This document shows positions 1 to 6,780 of a stretch of 6,780 nucleotides of DNA, in pieces. Source of the stretch: B21-G16 sp003644825 [NCBI: Candidatus Zhuqueibacterota bacterium] (GTDB lineage: Bacteria > SM23-31 > B21-G16); NCBI GenBank assembly GCA_003644825.1, contig QNDJ01000090.1, positions 1-6,780 of the forward strand, read 5' to 3'. The notes under the pieces are model-generated. The model was not told the origin of the DNA. It saw only the letters and a list, made by a program, of their open reading frames with translations, and did no database searches. The position numbers and the translations under genes were made by a program. Every line of letters starts with the position of its first letter. Position 1 is the stretch's first letter.

Positions 1-65
1 GTATTTAAGTCAACCTTTCTCGAACTAATGTTGTCTTAATGGTAAAATAAATCCAGGAAGCATTA

Positions 66-2234
66 ATGAAAAATCTATTTATTTTCGTAATAATCTTGAT
101 TCTAAGTTTTTATAGTATGTCATCAGCACAGGAAATCAGGAGTGTGAAGGCAGTTAAAACAGCTTCTCCGAAAATCGACGGAAATTTTCATATTGAAGAG
201 TGGTATTCTGCAGAAGTCATAACCGACTTTATTCAGACAGAACCTATAGAGGGAATAAAAGCATCAGAGAGCACAAAAGCATACATTTTATATGATGATA
301 AAAATTTATATATTGGAGTCCAGTGCTTTGATAGAGAACCATCAAAAATAGCTGCTCAGCTTGATAGAAGAGATAATATTTCAAATTCTGACTATATAGC
401 AATATTTTTTGATACTTTTCATGACCATAGAACTGGATTTTCTTTTGCTACAACACCTTATGGCACAAAAATAGACGCATATATATACAACGATGACAGT
501 GAAACTACAAGCTGGAATGGTATCTGGGATGTTAAAACAAAGATAACTGATTATGGATGGATAGCAGAATTTGTTATTCCTTTTAAAACTTTAAAATTTA
601 ATAACCTTAAAGAACAAACCTGGGGATTGAATATAAAAAGAAGAATTGAAAGAAAAAAAGAAGACTCTTACTGGCAGACTGTTAGAAGAAATGATGGATT
701 AAGGGCATCAAAGTTTGGGCATCTTACAAATCTTGTTGGAATCTCAACAGGGATAAATCTGAGACTTCTACCTTATGTAATAGGAAATATGAGCAAGGAA
801 AGAGGAAAAAGTCTCTCTTTTGGAAGCAGAGGTGATAGAACTACAGGTATAGATCTTCAATATGGAATTACAACAAACCTGATTGCAAACCTGACTTTAT
901 ACCCCGATTTTGCACAGATAGAAGCAGACCCGGAACTGATAAATCTTTCCCGATATCCACTGTTCTACCCGGAAAAAAGACCCTTTTTCATTGAAGGGTG
1001 TGATATTTTCAAAACAAGCGGTAATATTTATTCAAACTTGTTTTACTCAAGACGAATAAATGAACCACTGTATGGTTTAAAAATTACAGGCAAAATTAGC
1101 GGGTTTTCCCTGGGTTTTATAAACGTAATTAACGATAATGATTTAGGTATTCAGAACAAAATAAATTCCGGTTTTTTGAGCTCTGATTATAACAAAAGGA
1201 GCAATTTTACAATTTTTCGTATAAAAAAGGATGTTTTTTCCACTTCTGAAGTTGGTCTTATTGCAATGTCTAAAGATTACTCTGGAAACTATACACGAAT
1301 ATTAGGTATAGATGGCACAATCAGATTTAAGAATCACGAATGGATATCCTACAAACTGGTCAAAAGTTTTTCTACAGGTGTTTCTGGAAAGAGCCATTCA
1401 TTAAATATTTTTGTTGGTAAGAACTCAGATTTTTTTAATTGTTGTTACTGGTATACGGAAAAAGCACCTGGTTTTGTCGGTAACGAACTTGGTTTTTACA
1501 ATTACTTTAATCTTAGAGATGCAGGTGGATGGATGCAGATTGCACCAAGAATTGAAAAATATAATATAAGAAGAATAAAAATAAATCTGAATTTCTGGGG
1601 CGAAAATTATTGGAATAAACATTTTTTCAGAAAAGACACCTTTTCAAGAGGTGGTAATTTTGATTTCAATGTTCAAACAATGAATTACTGGATGTTTGGC
1701 GCAGGAAAAAACAAAGGAAAAAATTTTGATAGAATTGTAAATGTTCTTTATGATGATACTATCTACTGGCTATGGTTAAGCAGTAATAGAAGTAAAAAAT
1801 TTACCATCAGTATAAATCATTCTCAGGGAGATTACAGAGGGGGTTATAGATGGAGCTACAGTACTGACATCGGCTGGAAACCCACTGGAAGAATGAGTCT
1901 TCTTGTAGAATGGAGTAGAAGTTTAACAAAACCATTGAACCTTGAAACAGGAAAAATCGAAATAAACCTATTTGAAGTCTTCAGGACAAAACTTATTTAT
2001 AGTTTTAGTAGAGATGTTTCTACAAGAACAATAATTCAATACAACAGGCGGGAAAGCAAGGTCGATGTAAGTTTTCTATTCAGTTATAACTTTAAACCCG
2101 GAAGCTTTTTATACATAGCATATAACGAACTTTTGAATAGATATGATAATAATGTAGTCTCATTAAATAGAGGATACTATAAATCAACAAACAGGGTTAT
2201 TAAAATAAAGTATTCATATTTATTTCAGATTTAA
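66..2234 (+). CDS. Secreted CBM9-like domain plus DUF5916 outer-membrane beta-barrel protein
   Basis: This is a complete 722-residue protein. Residues 1-22 form a Sec signal peptide (Lys at 2, hydrophobic run 4-16, end SMSSAQ), so the product is exported. Residues about 30-225 resemble the CBM9-like (DOMON-type) domain: PKIDG near 35-39, YDDKNLYIGVQC, and a later FDTFHDHRTGFSF segment. The rest matches DUF5916, whose hallmark is LFYPEKRPFFIEG (Phe300-Gly311 core), preceded by PDFAQIEADPELINLSRYP. From there to the end, alternating aromatic/polar strands and a C-terminal KYSYLFQI suggest an outer-membrane barrel. The start is supported by AGGAAG at 55-60, five bases before ATG. No promoter is clear in the 65 bases upstream. 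DUF5916 proteins are common in Bacteroidota and FCB relatives but have no proven function; glycan binding or transport is only inference. It is not visibly co-transcribed with the kinase, which lies 885 bases away. Confidence 0.88.
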   Translation: MKNLFIFVIILILSFYSMSSAQEIRSVKAVKTASPKIDGNFHIEEWYSAEVITDFIQTEPIEGIKASESTKAYILYDDKNLYIGVQCFDREPSKIAAQLDRRDNISNSDYIAIFFDTFHDHRTGFSFATTPYGTKIDAYIYNDDSETTSWNGIWDVKTKITDYGWIAEFVIPFKTLKFNNLKEQTWGLNIKRRIERKKEDSYWQTVRRNDGLRASKFGHLTNLVGISTGINLRLLPYVIGNMSKERGKSLSFGSRGDRTTGIDLQYGITTNLIANLTLYPDFAQIEADPELINLSRYPLFYPEKRPFFIEGCDIFKTSGNIYSNLFYSRRINEPLYGLKITGKISGFSLGFINVINDNDLGIQNKINSGFLSSDYNKRSNFTIFRIKKDVFSTSEVGLIAMSKDYSGNYTRILGIDGTIRFKNHEWISYKLVKSFSTGVSGKSHSLNIFVGKNSDFFNCCYWYTEKAPGFVGNELGFYNYFNLRDAGGWMQIAPRIEKYNIRRIKINLNFWGENYWNKHFFRKDTFSRGGNFDFNVQTMNYWMFGAGKNKGKNFDRIVNVLYDDTIYWLWLSSNRSKKFTISINHSQGDYRGGYRWSYSTDIGWKPTGRMSLLVEWSRSLTKPLNLETGKIEINLFEVFRTKLIYSFSRDVSTRTIIQYNRRESKVDVSFLFSYNFKPGSFLYIAYNELLNRYDNNVVSLNRGYYKSTNRVIKIKYSYLFQI

Positions 2235-2244
2235 TACATTAAAC

Positions 2245-2311
2245 TTCCTGTCAAAAAGGATTAAAATAAAAAGATTGTAATATAACCTTCCTAAATCGCT
2301 TTTTACAGGAA
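2245..2311. repeat. Long-armed inverted repeat after the DUF5916 gene
   Basis: The left arm TTCCTGTCAAAAAG (2245-2258) pairs with CTTTTTACAGGAA (2299-2311) over 13 base pairs, with one unpaired C at 2252. The loop is 40 bases. It begins 10 bases after the stop codon of the upstream gene, so it may act as an mRNA 3' stem or terminator. The right arm is followed by AAAAAC rather than a T-run, so it is not a canonical intrinsic terminator for + strand transcription. A shorter alternative hairpin is TTCCT 2288-2292 with AGGAA 2307-2311. A small mobile-element remnant with terminal inverted repeats is an alternative reading. The 130 bases after it (2312-2441) hold no gene I can recognise. Confidence 0.5.
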
Positions 2312-2316
2312 AAAAC

Positions 2317-2337
2317 TTGACATCTCAAATTATTTGA
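2317..2337. other. TTGACA hexamer next to a 13-bp palindrome
   Basis: TTGACA (2317-2322), a perfect -35 hexamer, is followed two bases later by the palindrome TCAAATTATTTGA (2325-2337; 6-bp arms, one central base). The arrangement looks like a -35 element with an operator in the spacer. However, the sequence 16-18 bases downstream is only A-rich (around 2339-2346) with no good -10 match. It lies upstream of the receptor-like pseudogene, so it could be a relic of its promoter. In DNA this AT-rich, chance occurrence is quite possible. Confidence 0.2.
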
Positions 2338-2441
2338 TAAAAACAACTAATTAAATGAATTCTGCTAATTTTTTCTCTAATTCCTAATTTCAATATACAA
2401 AATACAAAAGATATTCTTTTCTTGTTATACGTATTTTTTAA

Positions 2442-3055
2442 AAATTTTTTAATTGTAAGGTCCAATTTTCTCCTTTTTTATCGGACAAAAATCTTAGTCT
2501 CGACATTGAGTTGAGATTTTATATGAACAGGCAGAAATAGACTGTATAAAAACTGCAATCTTAGGAATTTTCTTTGATTGGGCAGGGATGCTCTATATAC
2601 AATTCGTGCTCAATTACATTAACAAAACGGACATATTTGCCCGTTTATAAATAGTTTTCACACAGTCCAAGGATAATCGTTTCACGTTTAACCTCTGATC
2701 TTAAATTATAATTAAAAAGGAACAAAAGGGCTTTTTTATTCTGGTACATTAAGAAAATCAATCTACTTATGTAATTTTTAAAGGTAATATGACCAGCCAG
2801 ATTAATTTGAATCATCACATTCAGGCAGGAGTCAATATACAGAGAGTTAACAAAGATAAGTAACAGCTTTTAATCACCCGTATTATTTCATTCGTGGTTG
2901 ATTATCCAGGAGGTAAAAACGGGGATTACTTAAAACTGAATATTATAGATAAAGTGGTTAATGATAAATACTGACCTTAGAACCCAGATAATCCATTATT
3001 AAATGAGAATAAAAAGAGAGGGAGAAAAATCGATTCTGGAGTAAAAGCTATTTAA
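2442..3055 (+). pseudogene. Decayed TonB-dependent-receptor-like outer-membrane protein fragment
   Basis: No intact gene exists here, but one frame (codons beginning at 2510, 2513 and so on) reads as protein-like sequence to 3052. It is interrupted by stops at 2648 TAA, 2696 TGA, 2702 TAA, 2750 TAA, 2861 TAA, 2972 TGA and 2978 TAG, and ends at 3053 TAA. The best-preserved stretch (2753-2860) contains STYVIFKGNMTSQ followed by INLNHHIQAGV. This resembles the TYT-KGDLTSQINKNHQIKAG pattern I associate with the barrel start of TonB-dependent receptors in FCB-type bacteria. A preceding open run (2510-2647) includes the beta-strand-like LYIQFVLNYINKTD. Farther upstream in another frame (2442-2537), FSPFLSDKNLSLDIELRFYM resembles the end of a plug or the first strands, implying one frameshift near 2510-2540. 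Signal peptide, most of the plug and most of the barrel are missing. The SD-like AGGAGGT at 2908-2914 falls inside this remnant (codons for Pro-Gly-Gly) and has no start codon after it. The family call comes from pattern memory and needs a translated search. Confidence 0.5.
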
Positions 3056-3058
3056 AAA

Positions 3059-3074
3059 TTCTTAAACTTGAGAA
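3059..3074. promoter_or_regulatory. Imperfect dyad overlapping a putative -35 element
   Basis: TTCTTAA (3059-3065) and TTGAGAA (3068-3074) form a 7-bp inverted repeat with a 2-base centre and one T:G mismatch. It lies 45-60 bases before the kinase start and covers the candidate -35 hexamer, which is where a repressor or autoregulator might bind. No binding protein can be named from the sequence. Confidence 0.25.
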
Positions 3075-3096
3075 TGTCAATTTTTTTTCGTATCTT
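3068..3096 (+). promoter_or_regulatory. Possible sigma-70-type promoter of the two-component operon
   Basis: TTGAGA (3068-3073) is separated by 17 bases, including an eight-T run, from TATCTT (3091-3096). Transcription would start near 3103 and leave a 5' leader of only about 15-20 bases before the ATG at 3120. An overlapping TATAAA at 3096-3101 is an alternative -10 with poorer spacing. The -10 match is mediocre and the DNA is AT-rich, so this is a candidate only. Confidence 0.3.
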
Positions 3097-3119
3097 ATAA
3101 ATAAATAGAGAAATAAAAG

Positions 3120-5309
3120 ATGAAAAAAAGAAAAATTGATGACTTTTCAGATTTTAGAAATTTACTCGAGTTTTTTCCTGAAGATGGTTTAATACAACTG
3201 AAAGGGGACAGGAAATTAATAGTAAGTGCCGAAGCAATGGGGAATCTCAGGATGGAGTTGATTAACACATTCGGGATAAAAATTGCTAAAGGTGTATTGA
3301 TGAGATATGGATATACCTGTGGTTATCAGGATGCGATGAATCTTAAGAAAAAGTTTAAATGGAATAATGAAAAGGATATAATTTCTGCAGGCCCTAAAAT
3401 GCATATGCTGGAAGGTATTGTTAAAGTTACTCCTGTTGAAATGAATATTGATAAGGAGAAAAATATTTTTAAATTCAAAGCTATCTGGAATAATTCTTAT
3501 GAAGCTGAACAGCATAAAAAACACTTTGGTATAAGCGATTATCCTGTTTGCTGGACACTTACCGGTTATGCTTCGGGATTTTCATCTGCTGTTTTCGGAA
3601 AAGAGGTCATAAGCATTGAAGAAAAATGTGAAGGAAAAGGTGATGATTGCTGCCTGGTAAAAATTAAATTAGCTGAAGAATGGGGTCCCAAGATAACGGA
3701 GGAACTGAAACAATTAAAACTGGAGAATTTCCACCGAAAAATAAGTTTATTAGAAGAGAAACTATCAAAGAAAACCAGAGACTTAAGGAAACAAACAAGG
3801 CAGTTAAAAGATACAATGGAGTTGCTGAACAGCATCTATGAGGGTTCTACTGAATACTCGATTATTGCAGAAGATTTAAACGGAAAAATTCTAACTTTCA
3901 ATAAGGGCGCAACCTTAATATATGGATATAAACCTGAAGAAATCATCGGGAAAAATGCCAGAATTCTCCATACAAAAGAGGATATACTATCCAGAAAGTA
4001 TGAAAAAATTGGTGAAATCGTTAAAAAAGAAGGTATATTTGAAGGAGAAGAACTCAGAGTTAGAAAGAATGGCGAAGTTTTCCCTGTCAGAAGAACGGTA
4101 ACGTTGAGAAAAGATGCAAAAGGGAATCCTGTCGGATTTGTTGTAATTTCAAAAGATATCACCGAAGAAAAAAAACTGGAACAGCAGTTAAAAGAGTATA
4201 CATCAAACCTCGAAAACATCATAAAAAAGAGAACGGAAGAATTGATAATTTCTGAAGCAAAATACAGAGATTTGATAGAAAATTCTCCTGAAATTATATA
4301 TCAGTCAGACCCTGAAGGAAGAATTGTTAGTATAAATGAGACCGCTGTCAAAAAACTTGGTTATACTATTGATGAGTTTATGAAAAAGAGAGTGCAGGAC
4401 CTTGTTCCAGAAGAGTATAAAGAAAAAATGATAGACCACCTTTCAAGGGTTATTAAGGAAGGAAAGAGCACAGTTGAAACTGTTTTTTTAACAAAGACAG
4501 GGAAAAAAGTTTATGTTGAGATAAATTCGACCGGTTTTTGTGATTCAGAAACCGGGGCTTTAAAATATACAAGAGCATTTGTCAGAGACATAACAGACAG
4601 GAAAAAACTTGAAGCTCAAATTATGCACCAAGAAAAAATGGCGAGCCTGGGATTGATGGCTGCTGGTATTGCCCACGAAGTTGGAAATCCTCTTACTTCT
4701 ATTTCTACCATTGTTCAGGTATTCCAAAGAAGAACTAAAGACCCTTTTTTCCTTGAAAACATTAAAACCCTCAGGAGTAATATTGAGAGGATAAATAAGA
4801 TAGTAAGAGAACTGGTGGATTTTTCAAGACCATCAAGTTATAACTTTGAGAATATCCAGATTAATAATGTAATAAAGAACGCTATTGGAATTGCAAAATA
4901 TGATAGAAGGGTGAAAAATATTGAAATAAAATCGGACCTGGACTCCAATCTACCCATTGTCAGGCTTATACCTGACCAGCTTTTACAGGTTCTGATAAAT
5001 ATCATCTTTAACGCAATAGATGCTATTGAATCCTCTTATGGAAGAATTTTGGTTTCATCAAAACTTGAAAACAGCAGGATAAAAATCGAGATAGAAGATA
5101 ACGGTATCGGTATTCCAAGAGAGAATCTTAACAAAATATTTGAGCCCTTTTATACCACAAAAAAAATTGGAAGAGGAACAGGTTTAGGACTTACTGTGAG
5201 TTATGGAATTATCAAGAATTTTGGAGGCACCATCAATGTTGAATCCGAAGAAGGAAAAGGAAGTAAATTTTCTATAATTTTACCAATAAACAAAATTAAG
5301 GAAAATTAA
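3120..5309 (+). CDS. Soluble sensor histidine kinase with XylR_N/V4R aromatic-sensing module and two PAS domains
   Basis: This 729-residue kinase has no signal peptide or membrane segment, so it should act in the cytoplasm. Residues about 8-190 match the XylR_N plus V4R module of phenol/toluene regulators (FPEDGLIQL, RYGYTCGYQDA, PVCWTLTGYASG). Residues aligning by spacing with the MopR/DmpR zinc site are kept: Cys144, Glu167, Cys170 and Cys178. His95 and Trp123 align with the phenol-pocket His and Trp. A coiled-coil-like charged linker (190-235) leads to PAS 1 (about 236-350), a second helical linker, and PAS 2 (about 376-497). HisKA follows, with phospho-acceptor His519 in GIAHEVGNPL, then HATPase_c: N box Asn627-Asn631, G1 DNGIGIP 660-666, F box FEPFYTTK 674-681, G2 GRGTGLGL 684-691. 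All catalytic motifs are intact. The SD is weak (AGAG 3107-3110). It is the first gene of an operon with the NtrC-type regulator one base downstream. The ligand is probably a small aromatic or hydrophobic compound, by family inference; other V4R ligands are possible. Confidence 0.9.
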   Translation: MKKRKIDDFSDFRNLLEFFPEDGLIQLKGDRKLIVSAEAMGNLRMELINTFGIKIAKGVLMRYGYTCGYQDAMNLKKKFKWNNEKDIISAGPKMHMLEGIVKVTPVEMNIDKEKNIFKFKAIWNNSYEAEQHKKHFGISDYPVCWTLTGYASGFSSAVFGKEVISIEEKCEGKGDDCCLVKIKLAEEWGPKITEELKQLKLENFHRKISLLEEKLSKKTRDLRKQTRQLKDTMELLNSIYEGSTEYSIIAEDLNGKILTFNKGATLIYGYKPEEIIGKNARILHTKEDILSRKYEKIGEIVKKEGIFEGEELRVRKNGEVFPVRRTVTLRKDAKGNPVGFVVISKDITEEKKLEQQLKEYTSNLENIIKKRTEELIISEAKYRDLIENSPEIIYQSDPEGRIVSINETAVKKLGYTIDEFMKKRVQDLVPEEYKEKMIDHLSRVIKEGKSTVETVFLTKTGKKVYVEINSTGFCDSETGALKYTRAFVRDITDRKKLEAQIMHQEKMASLGLMAAGIAHEVGNPLTSISTIVQVFQRRTKDPFFLENIKTLRSNIERINKIVRELVDFSRPSSYNFENIQINNVIKNAIGIAKYDRRVKNIEIKSDLDSNLPIVRLIPDQLLQVLINIIFNAIDAIESSYGRILVSSKLENSRIKIEIEDNGIGIPRENLNKIFEPFYTTKKIGRGTGLGLTVSYGIIKNFGGTINVESEEGKGSKFSIILPINKIKEN

Positions 5310-5310
5310 T

Positions 5311-6684
5311 ATGGCAAAAAAGATTTTAGTTGCTGATGATGAAAAAAGTATCAGGGATACAATGAAGATTGTTTTCAGCGAAGAAGGGTATGAGTGTGAT
5401 ACTGCAGAGGATGGAGAGGAAACATTAAAACTAATATCTGATAATAACTATGACCTTCTTATATGTGATATAAGGATGCCAAAAGTTGATGGGCTGGAGG
5501 TTTTGAAAAAGAGTGTGGAAATATGCCCGGAAACATCTGTTATAATGATGACAGCTTATGCATCTATTGATACTGCTGTAGAATCGCTAAGGATGGGCGC
5601 TTTTGATTACCTGATAAAACCACTTGAGTTTGACCAGATTCTGTTAAGAATAAAAAGGCTGTTTGAGTATAAGGATATTGCTCTTGAAAACCAGCACCTG
5701 AGAAAAGAACTGCAGGGAATCTACAATTTCCAGAATATTATTGGAAAAAGTAAACCTATGCAGGAAGTATTTAAATTAATTAAGAAGGTAATAAATACTA
5801 AAAATAATGTTCTGATAACAGGTGCAAGTGGAACTGGAAAAGAACTGGTTGCAAGGGCTATTCATTTCAGTAAACCCGATATGAGAGGTAAATTTATTGC
5901 AATAAATTGTGGTGCCATTTCGGAGACATTGATGGAAAGCGAGCTTTTTGGACATAAGAGAGGAGCTTTTACTGGTGCTGTGAAAGATAAAGAGGGGTTC
6001 TTTAAAACAGCAAGTGGTGGAACCCTGTTTCTCGATGAAATTGGTGAAATGCCTCTGCATTTGCAGGTAAAATTACTCAGAGCAATAGAAGAAAAAGAAA
6101 TAATCCCGGTTGGTAGTTCCATACCTGAAAAAGTTGATACAAGAATTATTGCTGCCTCAAATAAAGATTTGTATGAACTTGTTAAGGCTAAAAAATTTAG
6201 AGAAGACCTCTATTATAGACTTAATGTAGTTGAAATAAAACTACCAACTTTACAGGAAAGAAGAGAAGATATACCTTTACTTATCAATCATTTCATTCAA
6301 AAATACAACAAAGAACTTAAAAGATTTGTAAAAGGGGTTACAAATGAAACTATGAAAATATTTTTAAACTATAACTGGAAAGGCGGTATAAGGGAACTTG
6401 AGAACGTTATTGAAAGGGCAATAATATTAACAGAAGAAGATTATATCACACCTGATTTACTTCCTCCGGACCTCTCAGGTTTTACTCCCCCACTGGAGAT
6501 TTCTGATAATTTTAAACTGGCTATGAAAGTTTATGAAAAAGAACATATTATCAAGATACTGGAGAAATTTAACTATGATAAGTTAAAGGCTTCAAAGGCT
6601 CTTGGAATGAGTTTATCATCTTTATATAGAAAGATGGATGAACTCGAAATACCCCTCAAACAGGATAAAAAAGATAAAAAATGA
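5311..6684 (+). CDS. NtrC-family sigma-54-dependent response regulator
   Basis: This 457-residue regulator is the cognate partner of the kinase. Its ATG follows the kinase stop by one base, with AAGGA at 5298-5302 as ribosome-binding site. The receiver domain (1-120) has the acidic pair Asp9/Asp10, phospho-acceptor Asp53 in ICDIRMP, Thr81 and Lys103. The AAA+ domain (about 142-375) has Walker A GASGTGKE 171-178, the sigma-54 contact loop GAFTGA 218-223, Walker B GGTLFLDEIGE 236-246, and arginines in FREDLYYRLN near 297-303. Sensor II keeps Arg361 but in the form WKGGIREL rather than the usual WPGNVREL. The C-terminal Fis-type helix-turn-helix (about 405-447) includes KASKALGMSLSSLYRKMDEL. On phosphorylation it should oligomerise and open sigma-54 promoters. 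No target promoter is recognisable in the window. The length is typical for the family and nothing is truncated. Its stop overlaps the start of the next gene. Confidence 0.95.
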   Translation: MAKKILVADDEKSIRDTMKIVFSEEGYECDTAEDGEETLKLISDNNYDLLICDIRMPKVDGLEVLKKSVEICPETSVIMMTAYASIDTAVESLRMGAFDYLIKPLEFDQILLRIKRLFEYKDIALENQHLRKELQGIYNFQNIIGKSKPMQEVFKLIKKVINTKNNVLITGASGTGKELVARAIHFSKPDMRGKFIAINCGAISETLMESELFGHKRGAFTGAVKDKEGFFKTASGGTLFLDEIGEMPLHLQVKLLRAIEEKEIIPVGSSIPEKVDTRIIAASNKDLYELVKAKKFREDLYYRLNVVEIKLPTLQERREDIPLLINHFIQKYNKELKRFVKGVTNETMKIFLNYNWKGGIRELENVIERAIILTEEDYITPDLLPPDLSGFTPPLEISDNFKLAMKVYEKEHIIKILEKFNYDKLKASKALGMSLSSLYRKMDELEIPLKQDKKDKK

Positions 6685-6780
6685 CACAGGAGATTCTCAG
6701 AAAATTTAAAATCTACGCTGCAGAACCAGCGGTTATTTATCTATTTATTTTTTTTGTAGTATTACTTGTATTATTTATAA
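6681..6780 (+). CDS. Start of an unidentified membrane protein (cut off by window end)
   Basis: The ATG at 6681 overlaps the regulator stop in an ATGA junction, which points to translational coupling and operon membership. The only SD-like bases (AGGA 6662-6665) are too far upstream to serve alone. Only 33 codons are visible, open to the window edge. They encode a short basic N-terminus (Arg7, Lys8, Lys10), then a hydrophobic run from about residue 17 onward (AVIYLFIFFVVLLVLFI), which is a clear membrane segment with the N-terminus probably cytoplasmic. This is too long and too far from the start for a classic signal peptide, so a multi-spanning or anchored protein is more likely. I do not recognise the family from this fragment. 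It could be the output or an accessory part of the signalling operon. Confidence 0.6.
   Translation, partial: MTQEILRKFKIYAAEPAVIYLFIFFVVLLVLFI

Noticed and set aside
1425-1622. Open frame on the minus strand inside the DUF5916 gene
   Set aside because: It is a shadow of a well-supported coding region, with no recognisable domain or ribosome-binding site. The same applies to minus-strand open frames at 3216-3524, 3566-3835, 3836-4222, 5776-6060 and 5862-6122.
2434-2450. T6-A5-T6 self-complementary run
   Set aside because: Low-complexity AT sequence expected by chance at this base composition.
2488-2520. Hairpin AAAATCT/AGATTTT with an inner CTC/GAG, ending in TTTT
   Set aside because: The stem is AT-rich with unequal internal loops and lies within the decayed coding stretch, so it is weak as a terminator or an RNA element.
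2625-2646. Hairpin AAACGG/CCGTTT with a 10-base loop
   Set aside because: Only six base pairs, with no T-run after it (ATAAATAG), and located inside the pseudogene frame near one of its stops. Not enough to call a terminator.
2588-2650. Small frame of 20 codons beginning ATG after GGCAGGG
   Set aside because: The SD-like bases abut the ATG with no spacing, and the frame continues upstream without a start to 2510. It is better explained as part of the receptor-like pseudogene.
2908-2914. Strong Shine-Dalgarno-like AGGAGGT
   Set aside because: No ATG, GTG or TTG follows at a usable distance, and it falls within codons for Pro-Gly-Gly of the pseudogene frame.
2510-3055. Stop-codon readthrough or altered genetic code producing an intact protein
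   Set aside because: TAA, TGA and TAG all interrupt the frame, whereas the neighbouring genes use TAA and TGA normally as terminators. No readthrough signal is seen, so decay is the simpler explanation.
2235-3119. Sigma-54 (-24/-12) promoter in the gap before the kinase gene
   Set aside because: I checked the GG pairs here by eye for a GC ten bases downstream and found none with flanking consensus. TGGCAC strings occur only inside the first gene and lack a proper -12 element.
1-6780. tRNA, rRNA, CRISPR array or intact insertion sequence
   Set aside because: No cloverleaf with a conserved T-loop, no rRNA-like segments, no spaced direct repeats and no transposase-like frame were seen on either strand.

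Overview
The window is an AT-rich stretch (roughly one third G+C by eye) with all recognised genes on the + strand. Codon use is strongly AGA/AGG for arginine and the proteins are rich in Lys, Ile and Glu. An outer-membrane beta-barrel protein with a Sec signal peptide shows a diderm bacterium, and an NtrC-type activator with an intact GAFTGA loop shows that it uses sigma-54. The CBM9-like/DUF5916 protein and the tandem-PAS kinase would fit an uncultivated low-GC FCB-type lineage (WOR-3, Calditrichota or Cloacimonadota-like). That placement is inference, not demonstrated.

Layout. (1) 66-2234: a complete secreted protein with an N-terminal CBM9-like domain and a DUF5916 outer-membrane barrel. 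(2) 2235-3119: 885 bases with no intact gene. It starts with a long-armed inverted repeat just after the first gene (2245-2311), then about 130 bases with nothing clear except a small palindrome. From about 2442 to 3055 it carries what reads as the decayed middle of a TonB-dependent-receptor-like outer-membrane gene: a continuous frame broken by all three kinds of stop codon. A promoter-like sequence overlapping a small dyad ends the gap. (3) 3120-5309 and 5311-6684: a two-gene signalling operon separated by one base, encoding a soluble sensor histidine kinase (XylR_N/V4R - PAS - PAS - HisKA - HATPase_c) and a sigma-54-dependent response regulator (REC - AAA+ - Fis HTH). (4) 6681-window end: the start of a membrane-protein gene that overlaps the regulator stop by ATGA.

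How the genes work together. The most notable point is the sensor. In XylR/DmpR/MopR-type regulators the XylR_N/V4R aromatic-binding module sits directly on the AAA+ activator. Here the same module, with its four zinc ligands and both pocket residues apparently kept, sits on a histidine kinase, which would pass the signal by phosphotransfer to a separate NtrC-type activator. This looks like a two-component version of a XylR circuit. No convincing sigma-54 promoter was found by eye, so the target is not visible; the coupled membrane gene at the right edge is cut off too early to identify.
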